Source of the DNA: Actinomycetes bacterium
GTDB taxonomy: Bacteria > Actinomycetota > Thermoleophilia > Solirubrobacterales > Solirubrobacteraceae
NCBI GenBank assembly: GCA_023405705.1
Contig: JAEXXR010000526.1
Span: 1 to 5,126 of the forward strand
Direction: 5' to 3'
DNA length: 5,126 bases
Shown here: positions 1-5,126 of the stretch, piece after piece
Numbering within the stretch: the first letter of the stretch is position 1
How the letters are laid out: each line of letters opens with the position of its first letter
The notes under the pieces: generated by a model
What the model was told of the DNA's origin: nothing
Seen by the model: only the letters and a program-made list of their open reading frames with translations
The model's database searches: none
Position numbers and translations under genes: made by a program

Positions 1-2232
1 GCCGCCGCCCTGCCCGCCGCGGCGCCGGCCTCGCCGCCCGGCAGCCCGTCCGATCCGCTCGACACGAACGTCCCGTACCTCGCGTGGCGCGGCGAGCAGA
101 TCAAGCTCGCGGCCTGCTCCGGGCGAGAGAGGTCGGCGGCGCTCGCCGCGCAGGCGGTGCCGGTCACGTCGCTCGTGCTCGACGACTTCATCGTCGAGGG
201 CTGGAGCGGCGCCGACCCGGACCGCGCCAAGCCGCAGATCGAGCCGTCGACGCGGCGGTTCTACGTCGACGACCAGGGCCGCTACTGCGTCGCGGCCGAC
301 GTCGTCTCGCTCAACGCCGGCATCGCGCCGGTCAAGCTGGTCGTCAGCTTCGGCGGCGCACCGGTGCTCAAGCACCAGTTCCTCGCGATCTGGATGAACC
401 AGAACGATCCGACGCTGACGCAGCTGCCGAGCGGCGGCGACCCGACCGGCACCGGGCAGCTCACGGCCGGCGGTGCCGACAGCCGCGTGCGCGTGACCGT
501 CACCGGCAACGTGCCGCTGCTGGGCAACTACGCCGAGCTGGGGCTCGGGAGCAGCGTCCAGCTGCCCTCCGGCTATCCGGCGCTGGCCGGCAGACTGGCG
601 CGCAGCGACGACCCGCTGACCGACCGCAACCCGCTGCTGTGGGACGTCCACGACGACGACCTGACGACCCGCGGCCACCCGTACGGGCCGTGCAACACGA
701 ACGACCACGTCACGATCGACGCGGTCGACAACTGCGTCGGCGGCGACGGCACCGGTCCGTTCTCCGCCTTCGACGCGCTGACGCGGACGGCCTTCCTGTC
801 GACCAACACGGCGATCGGGCCGTTCGACCCGACGCGGGCCGACGACACCTACCTGCCCGACGGGCAGCTGACGTGGGGCGACGCCCCGATGCCGGCGCTG
901 CGCGTCGACGTCGCGATCACCGCCAACAGCGGGTCGAGAACCGACACGAGCGGCATCGGCAGTCTGACCGAGGTCGACAAGCGCGACGTCTACTCGCGCG
1001 ACGGCCACGGCGGCCCGTTCCCGCACAACCTCTACGCGCCGTTCTACAAGGCGTACATCCCGGCGACCGCCGCGGGCGAGTCGTCGTCCGGCATCGACGG
1101 GCCGGCGCAGGGCTCGAACTTCGTCGGCTTCCTGAACGCCAACCCGTACCCGTTCTGGCAGCACGCCTTCGTGCTGCGCAGAGCGACCGACGGCAGAACC
1201 CGCTGCCTGCTCGCCGGCGACACCTTCCGCAGACGGCCGTACGGGCCGCAGGCGGTCGTCGTCTACACCGACGAGCACGGCGAGGCGCAGGTCTCCTTCC
1301 GGCCGGGCGTCGACGCCTTCTACGACGCGCTCGTGACGCCGGACCGCAACGGCGCCTGCGACCTGCAGGGGATCGACGCGCTCGGCACCGCCGAGATCAC
1401 CGCGATCGGCCGCTACCCGTACCAGCCGGTCACCGACCCCGACCACGCGGCGCCGCAGAGACTGCTGCAGACGGTCCGCTCGCGCTTCGACAAGTCGCTC
1501 TTCTACGAGCCGAAGGGCACGACGCCGGCGACCCAGAGCGTGCGCATCCTGACCGCGCACGCGCAGGACGTCGACGGCTCGCCGTTCGTCGGCGAGCTGG
1601 TCTGCTTCTCGCACGACAGCAACGCGGAGGGCCTGATCGTCTTCGGCGACTTCAGACCGTACCCCGACCCGCTCGGCGGCGGGCGCCTCTGCACCCGCAC
1701 CGACTGGCGCGGCAACGCCGTGGTCGAGGTGCTCAACTCGAACCGGACGGTCACGAACGTGATCGCCCAGTTCGTCGAGGAGCGCATCTTCCGCGACATC
1801 CGCGTCGACTTCGGCGCGCCGGGCTCCAGAGGCGGCACGCCGCCGCCGGACTCCAGCGTCCCGGGCGGCGAGGAGAGCGGCGGCGGAGCCGGACCGCGCT
1901 TCCCGTTCCCGCCGCACCACGGCTCCGCCGGCACGACGGCCCCGACGGCCGGCGAGCTGGCGGCTGCGCACGTCCCGCAGCACGGCGCGCCGGCGAAGAA
2001 GCCGAAGAACCGGATCGCGTCGTCGTACCTGACGCGCAGGCCGCACGGCCGCGCCTGGGTGACGCTGCGCGTCGACGGCAGCGGCAGCTGCAAGGTGAGG
2101 ATCAAGGTCCTGGCGCGCAACGGACGCGCGCTCGGTCAGATCGCCAAGACCGTGCCGACCAACCGCAAGGTGCGGATCGGCCTCGGCAGGCTCTCCAAGC
2201 GGGCGCACACGGTGCGCGTCTCGCTCGGGTGA
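1..2232 (+). CDS. Large secreted protein of unrecognised family, 5'-truncated by the window edge
   Basis: The reading frame is open from the first base to a TGA at 2230-2232, giving 743 visible codons; the real start is upstream of the window. The first residues (AALPAAAPASPPGSP) look like the end of a signal peptide with an AxA-type cleavage site followed by a Pro/Ser linker, so export is inferred. The body (visible residues about 50-605) is beta-rich and polar with no membrane segment. Nine cysteines (39, 96, 231, 245, 402, 453, 535, 564, 697) suit an oxidised extracellular protein. Two segments, around YTDEHGEAQVSF (422) and RTDWRGNAVVEV (567), resemble the strand-turn of bacterial Ig-like (Big_1-type) domains. 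A Gly/Pro/Ser-rich linker (about 608-671) leads to a basic C-terminal beta domain (about 672-743). I see no catalytic motif and cannot name a function. The GTG at 157 is internal: the frame continues upstream with coding character. Eight AGA and four AGG arginine codons are unusual for this base composition. The gene is convergent with hrcA. Confidence 0.85.
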   Translation, partial: AAALPAAAPASPPGSPSDPLDTNVPYLAWRGEQIKLAACSGRERSAALAAQAVPVTSLVLDDFIVEGWSGADPDRAKPQIEPSTRRFYVDDQGRYCVAADVVSLNAGIAPVKLVVSFGGAPVLKHQFLAIWMNQNDPTLTQLPSGGDPTGTGQLTAGGADSRVRVTVTGNVPLLGNYAELGLGSSVQLPSGYPALAGRLARSDDPLTDRNPLLWDVHDDDLTTRGHPYGPCNTNDHVTIDAVDNCVGGDGTGPFSAFDALTRTAFLSTNTAIGPFDPTRADDTYLPDGQLTWGDAPMPALRVDVAITANSGSRTDTSGIGSLTEVDKRDVYSRDGHGGPFPHNLYAPFYKAYIPATAAGESSSGIDGPAQGSNFVGFLNANPYPFWQHAFVLRRATDGRTRCLLAGDTFRRRPYGPQAVVVYTDEHGEAQVSFRPGVDAFYDALVTPDRNGACDLQGIDALGTAEITAIGRYPYQPVTDPDHAAPQRLLQTVRSRFDKSLFYEPKGTTPATQSVRILTAHAQDVDGSPFVGELVCFSHDSNAEGLIVFGDFRPYPDPLGGGRLCTRTDWRGNAVVEVLNSNRTVTNVIAQFVEERIFRDIRVDFGAPGSRGGTPPPDSSVPGGEESGGGAGPRFPFPPHHGSAGTTAPTAGELAAAHVPQHGAPAKKPKNRIASSYLTRRPHGRAWVTLRVDGSGSCKVRIKVLARNGRALGQIAKTVPTNRKVRIGLGRLSKRAHTVRVSLG

Positions 2233-2244
2233 GCGGACGACCCT

Positions 2245-2277
2245 CGTGAGCGGGCGGCCTCGCGCCGCCCGCTCGCG
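2245..2277. terminator. GC-rich hairpin between convergent genes, likely bidirectional terminator
   Basis: An 11-bp perfect inverted repeat (GAGCGGGCGGC at 2248-2258 and GCCGCCCGCTC at 2264-2274) encloses a 5-base loop. On the + strand RNA a U-G wobble and two more pairs extend the stem to 2245 and 2277. It starts 12 bases after the stop of the left gene and ends 3 bases before the hrcA stop, exactly where both transcripts need to end. No U-tract follows on either strand, which is common for hairpins in high-GC actinobacteria, so termination strength is inferred. Confidence 0.7.
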
Positions 2278-2280
2278 CGG

Positions 2281-3306
2281 TCAGCCGTCGTAGACGTCCT
2301 CGACGAAGCTCGACAGCTGAGCAGCGGCGGCCCGCACCGAGCGGATCGCGTGGTCGTAGTCCATCCGCAGCGGGCCGAGCACGGAGACGGTGCCGAGGCT
2401 GCGGCGCGGCAGGCCGTAGCTGGCGGCGACGAGCGCGAGCGAGCGCAGCGCCGGCGCCTCGTTCTCGCGGCCGATGCGGACGTAGACGTCGCGCTCGACC
2501 AGTGCGGCGCTCAGGACGCCCAGCAGCGTCACGCGCCGCTCCAGCATCTGCATCACCTCGTTGAGCTGCGTGACGTCCGGGAACTGGTAGTCGCTGACGA
2601 GGCGGGCGGCGCCGTCGACGTAGAGCGTGTGCTCGACCTCCCCGGCCAGCTCGGTGAAGACCGGCGAGATCGCGTTCACGAACTCGCGCTCGCGCGGCGA
2701 CAGGCCCGGGTCGGCGAGCCGCTGGTGCAGCTTGCGAGCGCCGAGGCCCATCCCGGTCAGCTGCTCGTTGAGGAAGCTCGCGGCCCAGTCGGCGAGGCCG
2801 GGGTCGACGGCGCCCTCGAAGGTGAAGACGCGCTTGGTGACGCCGCCGGTCGAGGTGATCACGACGACCATCAGCACCTGCGGCTGCAGCAGCAGCACCT
2901 CGACGTGGCGGATCGTCGCCGTCTCCAGCGGCGGGGCGGAGACGACCGCGAGCAGGTTGGTCACCTGCGACAGCGTCTCGGTCGTGACGCGGACCGCCTC
3001 GTCGATCTCGTGGCGCACGAGCGACAGCGCCAGCTGCGGCTTCGCCGGCTCGACGGCGGCGCGGTCGCGCGCGCTCAGCAGCCGGTCGACGTAGTAGCGG
3101 TAGCCGGCGTCGGTCGGCACGCGGCCGGCCGAGGTGTGCGGATGCGCGAGCAGGCCGTGCTCCTCCAGCATCGCCAGCTCGTTGCGGATCGTCGACGGAC
3201 CCCACTCGACGTCGGCGGCGAGCGCCTTGGAGCCGACCGGGAGGCCGCCTTCGAGGTAGCCCTCGACGACCTTTCCGAGGATCAGCTCCTGTCGCGGCGT
3301 GAGCAC
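2281..3306 (-). CDS. hrcA: Heat-inducible transcription repressor HrcA
   Basis: HrcA is the cytoplasmic repressor of class I heat-shock genes (groES/groEL, dnaK operons); it binds CIRCE inverted repeats as a dimer and needs GroEL to stay active. The 341-residue length is normal for the family. The N-terminal winged helix (about 1-75) carries the family hallmarks: LTPRQELIL, PVGSKALA (23-30), GPSTIRNELAMLEE (36-49) and HTSAGRVPTDAGYRYYVD (57-74). The central GAF-like and dimerisation regions follow, with VRIGREN (276-282) and the C-terminal GPLRMDY (311-317). The GTG at 3306-3304 is chosen because an in-frame TAG lies four codons upstream with no other start between. There is no clear Shine-Dalgarno sequence, and a -10-like hexamer ends 6 bases upstream, suggesting a leaderless mRNA. 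The gene is intact and single: no dnaJ or grpE follows, since the next gene is convergent. It contains no AGA or AGG arginine codons, unlike both neighbours. Confidence 0.97.
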   Translation of the reverse strand: MLTPRQELILGKVVEGYLEGGLPVGSKALAADVEWGPSTIRNELAMLEEHGLLAHPHTSAGRVPTDAGYRYYVDRLLSARDRAAVEPAKPQLALSLVRHEIDEAVRVTTETLSQVTNLLAVVSAPPLETATIRHVEVLLLQPQVLMVVVITSTGGVTKRVFTFEGAVDPGLADWAASFLNEQLTGMGLGARKLHQRLADPGLSPREREFVNAISPVFTELAGEVEHTLYVDGAARLVSDYQFPDVTQLNEVMQMLERRVTLLGVLSAALVERDVYVRIGRENEAPALRSLALVAASYGLPRRSLGTVSVLGPLRMDYDHAIRSVRAAAAQLSSFVEDVYDG

Positions 3307-3308
3307 TC
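3300..3308 (-). promoter_or_regulatory. CIRCE-like half-site overlapping the hrcA start codon
   Basis: On the - strand this reads GAGTGCTCA, matching 8 of 9 bases of the right arm of the CIRCE operator (TTAGCACTC-N9-GAGTGCTAA). It includes the GTG start codon. The left arm is not there: the nine bases at the correct 9-base distance match at chance level. HrcA normally binds the full inverted repeat, so this is at most a degenerate or half operator for autoregulation. Part of the match is forced by the coding sequence (GTG CTC). Confidence 0.25.
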
Positions 3309-3312
3309 TCTC

Positions 3313-3318
3313 ATTCTA
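3313..3318 (-). promoter_or_regulatory. Candidate -10 element of a leaderless hrcA promoter
   Basis: Read on the - strand this is TAGAAT, five of six matches to TATAAT. Six bases (GAGAGA) separate it from the GTG start of hrcA, which places the expected transcription start at or next to the start codon. The only candidate -35 at 17-base spacing is TGCGAG (3341-3336), a poor match. The TAG inside the hexamer is also the in-frame stop that blocks any longer hrcA reading frame. The hexamer is seen; promoter activity and leaderless translation are inferred. Confidence 0.45.
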
Positions 3319-3450
3319 GGCCGGGCGTCTGACGGCTCGCACGCCCGCGCCGTGCCCCCTGACCAGGCGCGGCGGCGCCGTCGCCGGCCATCCGTCCACC
3401 CGCGGCGCCGCCCGCGACGCACCCCCTCGATCCCGCGCGGCGACGGCCAG

Positions 3451-3510
3451 CAAAGCGATTTTGCGCCAAAAGCGCCTATCGGACAACTTTTCCTGATCAT
3501 TCAAGGCGTT
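3451..3510 (+). promoter_or_regulatory. AT-rich island, probable promoter/operator region of the rightward secreted-protein gene
   Basis: These 60 bases contain 32 A/T (about 47% G+C) in a region otherwise far richer in G+C, and they lie 53-112 bases upstream of the preferred start of the rightward gene. The island holds CAAAGCG at 3451-3457, an almost identical CAAAAGCG at 3467-3474, and the reverse-oriented TTTTGCGC (3459-3466) between them; TTTTG/CAAAA forms a small inverted repeat around CGC. A TGATCA palindrome sits at 3494-3499. I cannot assign trustworthy -35 and -10 hexamers. The rest of the divergent spacer (3319-3450) is GC-rich and shows nothing I can name. Confidence 0.4.
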
Positions 3511-3550
3511 CGGCGACGCTCCCGAAAAGAGGGGTGCACGGTTCATGCGC

Positions 3551-3557
3551 AGGGAGG
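3551..3557 (+). promoter_or_regulatory. Shine-Dalgarno sequence that favours the ATG at 3563
   Basis: AGGGAGG at 3551-3557 contains the core GGAGG five bases before the ATG at 3563. The alternative in-frame ATG at 3545 has only a GAGGGG-type match (3529-3534) ten bases upstream. The stronger, well-spaced site makes 3563 the better start. Both ATGs would give a basic N-terminus followed by the same hydrophobic signal segment. Confidence 0.55.
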
Positions 3558-3562
3558 CGTCG

Positions 3563-5126
3563 ATGGTCGGACGGAAGGGCGCGGGGGCGCTCGGGGCGGC
3601 GCTCGCCGTCCTGGTGGTCGCGGCGGGTGCTGGCAGGGCGCCCGCCGCGCCGCCCGCATGGCAGCCGCAGCCGGAGGGCGCGCGCACGTTCGCGACGTCG
3701 GCGGCGGGCTGGAGCGCCGGCGTCGCGCAGGAGGGCGGCGGGCTGACCTGCTCGGGCATATTGCACGTGAGAGGGGTCACCTGCCCGGAGGTCGCCACCG
3801 GCTGGGAGGCCGGCGGCGGCGACGGACATCTGCGCACGTCGGTCTCGACGCTCGTCGGGCTGCTGTCGACGACGGCGGTCACCTGGACCGGCCCGTCGTT
3901 CACGCTCGCGCAGCGACCTGACCTGGCCGCCTTCGGCTTCGAGCTGCGGGGCTCGGTAGGCGCGCTGCTGAACGCGGGCAGAACGACCGTCCAGGCGACG
4001 CTCGCCGACCTCACCGACCCGTCCAGATCGGTCGCGCTCCTCGGCGAGACGACGGTCGCCGGCTCGGCCGGTTACAACGCCTACGGCGGCGCCGTCTCCC
4101 CCGCCCAGCTCCACCCCGGCCACAGCTACGCGGTGCGGATCGTCGCGCGGATCGGGACGCCGGTCGGCGTCGCGGTCTCCGGGTCGCTCGACCTCGACGA
4201 CGTCGCGCTCGGCCTCGTCGACCTCCACCCGCCGAGCGGGCTGACCGCCGCGCTCGGCTCCGACACCGTCGGCATCCGCGTCAGCGGGTCGGTCGACCCG
4301 AACGGCCAGCCGACGACCGTCGCGGTCGACTACGGCACGACGACCGCGTACGGCCAGACGACCACGACCGTCGTCACCGGCAGCGGCGCGCAGGCGTGGT
4401 CGCTGCCGCTCGCGGGCCTGACGCCGGCGACGAGATACCGCTTCCGCGTCCGCGCGACCAACGCCGACGGGACGATCGCGACCGCCGACGGCGAGTTCAC
4501 CTCGCCCGCCCAGGCGGCCGTCGACGGCCCGCCGATGCTGGTCGGCGCCAGCGGCAGCCGGCAGCGGATCGCCGTCTTCGACCTCGACGCGGCGGTCACC
4601 GCGGCGGTCGTCGAGGTGCGCGAGGCAGGCGGCGGGAGACTGCTGGGGAGCTTCCCGGACGGCGACCTCGACGGCACCGCGACGATCGCGCTGCCGGAGC
4701 AGAGCGGCAGCTACGCCGTCCGCGTCGTGCGGACGCGCCCCGGCGGCGCCACGCCGAGCCCGGCGGTGACCGCGCTCTACGACGCGACCCCGCCGGACGT
4801 CTCCGGCGCGCTCGTCATCGCCGTGCCGTGGAGCTCGGGTGAACGGACGCGCGCGGTGACCGTGCTCGGGATGCCCGGCGACGCCGTCTCCGCCGAGCTG
4901 CAGCTGCTCGACGCGGCGGAGCAGCCGGTCGGGCCTTCCTCGCCCGTCGCCGCCGGCGGGACCGGGACGGTGACCCTCCCGGCCGTGCCCGGCAGCTACC
5001 GCGTGCGGGCGTCGTTCGTCAACGGAGCCGGGCTGACCGCGACAGCGCGCAGCCTGCCGATCGTGCTGACCGCGGCCGGCGGCGAGGAGCCTCCTCCGGG
5101 GCCGGGCCCCGGTCCCGGGCCAGGGC
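3563..5126 (+). CDS. Secreted modular surface protein: jelly-roll-like domain, FN3-like domain, Pro-Gly linker; 3'-truncated by the window edge
   Basis: One stop-free frame runs from an in-frame TGA at 3494-3496 through ATGs at 3545 and 3563 to the window end; 521 codons are visible from 3563. Residues 1-28 form a Sec-type signal peptide (basic MVGRK, then an Ala/Leu/Val core, APA cleavage site). Residues about 30-220 look like a jelly-roll, carbohydrate-binding-like beta-sandwich ending in DLDDVALG, with the only two cysteines (63 and 74) close enough to pair. Residues about 222-315 form an FN3-like domain with SVDPNGQPTT, DYGTTTAYG and LAGLTPATRYRFRVRATN, a pattern frequent in exported actinobacterial proteins. 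Two more beta-sandwich-like segments follow (about 316-408 and 409-505), split by DATPPDV, then EEPPP and five Pro-Gly pairs. An adhesive or glycan-binding envelope role is inferred; no enzyme motif is visible, but a catalytic or anchoring domain could lie beyond the edge. The alternative start at 3545 adds six residues. Confidence 0.85.
   Translation, partial: MVGRKGAGALGAALAVLVVAAGAGRAPAAPPAWQPQPEGARTFATSAAGWSAGVAQEGGGLTCSGILHVRGVTCPEVATGWEAGGGDGHLRTSVSTLVGLLSTTAVTWTGPSFTLAQRPDLAAFGFELRGSVGALLNAGRTTVQATLADLTDPSRSVALLGETTVAGSAGYNAYGGAVSPAQLHPGHSYAVRIVARIGTPVGVAVSGSLDLDDVALGLVDLHPPSGLTAALGSDTVGIRVSGSVDPNGQPTTVAVDYGTTTAYGQTTTTVVTGSGAQAWSLPLAGLTPATRYRFRVRATNADGTIATADGEFTSPAQAAVDGPPMLVGASGSRQRIAVFDLDAAVTAAVVEVREAGGGRLLGSFPDGDLDGTATIALPEQSGSYAVRVVRTRPGGATPSPAVTALYDATPPDVSGALVIAVPWSSGERTRAVTVLGMPGDAVSAELQLLDAAEQPVGPSSPVAAGGTGTVTLPAVPGSYRVRASFVNGAGLTATARSLPIVLTAAGGEEPPPGPGPGPGPG
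5084..5126 (+). repeat. Pro-Gly repeat-encoding tract at the window end
   Basis: The frame of the rightward gene reads Glu-Glu-Pro-Pro-Pro followed by alternating Gly and Pro to the last base, five Pro-Gly pairs in view. Such tracts are extended linkers between folded extracellular domains or between a domain and a wall or membrane anchor. At the DNA level the tract holds short inverted repeats (GAGGAG/CTCCTC at 5084-5096 and GGGGCC/GGCCCC at 5098-5110). The total repeat length cannot be known because the window stops inside it. Confidence 0.7.

Noticed and set aside
157..159. GTG as the start of the left gene
   Set aside because: The frame is open to the window edge, with plausible coding content and a signal-peptide-like Ala/Pro segment upstream, so this is an internal valine.
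84..2249. Long + strand open frame of 721 codons overlapping the left gene
   Set aside because: Its product is an arginine/alanine-rich low-complexity string typical of an off-frame reading of GC-rich DNA. The overlapping frame has natural protein composition, a signal-peptide remnant and Ig-like motifs.
2102..3205. 367-codon - strand open frame overlapping hrcA
   Set aside because: An arginine/proline-rich off-frame shadow; hrcA in the neighbouring frame is unmistakable.
3300..3326. A full CIRCE operator at hrcA
   Set aside because: Only one arm matches; the other arm at 9-base spacing matches about one base of nine.
3545..3640. Twin-arginine export signal at the start of the right gene
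   Set aside because: The Arg-Arg pair exists only if translation starts at 3545, and it lacks the S/T-RR-x-F-L-K context; an ordinary Sec signal fits better.
2350..3921. 523-codon + strand open frame antisense to hrcA and crossing the divergent spacer
   Set aside because: It is the mirror of hrcA codons (Arg/Ala/Asp/Leu/His rich) and runs through the intergenic island into the signal-peptide region of the right gene; nothing supports it as a protein.
3497..4228. 243-codon - strand open frame over the start of the right gene
   Set aside because: An Arg/Asp/Glu/Gly-rich shadow antisense to the signal peptide and jelly-roll region, without recognisable motifs.
1..5126. Mobile elements, tRNA/rRNA genes, CRISPR arrays or defence genes
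   Set aside because: I found no transposase motifs, terminal repeats, regular spaced repeats or RNA-gene signatures on either strand.

Overview
The window is very GC-rich double-stranded bacterial DNA. Coding usage is strongly GC-ending, GTG is used as a start, and one intergenic island drops to about 47% G+C. The combination of a winged-helix HrcA repressor, secreted proteins with alanine-rich signal sequences, and an Ig/FN3-like domain carrying a VDPNGQPTT...DYGTTTAYG signature points to a high-GC actinobacterium. My best guess is the Thermoleophilia/Solirubrobacterales (Conexibacter-like). That assignment is an impression from sequence style, not a search result.

Layout: (1) From the left edge to 2232 on the + strand lies the 3' part of a large secreted protein gene; its start is outside the window. 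I do not recognise its family. It looks like an exported, cysteine-containing, beta-rich protein with Ig-like segments, a Gly/Pro-rich linker and a small basic C-terminal domain. (2) A strong GC hairpin at 2245-2277 separates it from the convergent gene. (3) 2281-3306 on the - strand is a complete hrcA, the heat-shock repressor that binds CIRCE operators. Its GTG start lies directly behind a -10-like hexamer and an in-frame stop, so its mRNA may be leaderless. A near-perfect CIRCE half-site overlaps the start codon. (4) 3307-3562 is a divergent intergenic region with an AT-rich island that probably holds the promoter of the rightward gene. (5) From 3563 (or 3545) to the right edge on the + strand is the 5' part of a second secreted modular protein: signal peptide, jelly-roll-like N-terminal domain, FN3-like domain, two further beta-sandwich segments, then a Pro-Gly repeat that runs off the window.

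How the genes relate: hrcA is a housekeeping regulator that stands alone here, with no dnaJ or grpE directly downstream. It sits between two cell-envelope or extracellular protein genes that show a different arginine-codon habit (AGA/AGG present in both, absent from hrcA). Nothing in the sequence ties the two secreted proteins to heat shock. I see no RNA gene, mobile element, CRISPR array or defence system. The points most worth a second look are the leaderless hrcA start with its half-operator, the unfamiliar secreted protein on the left, and the codon-usage split.
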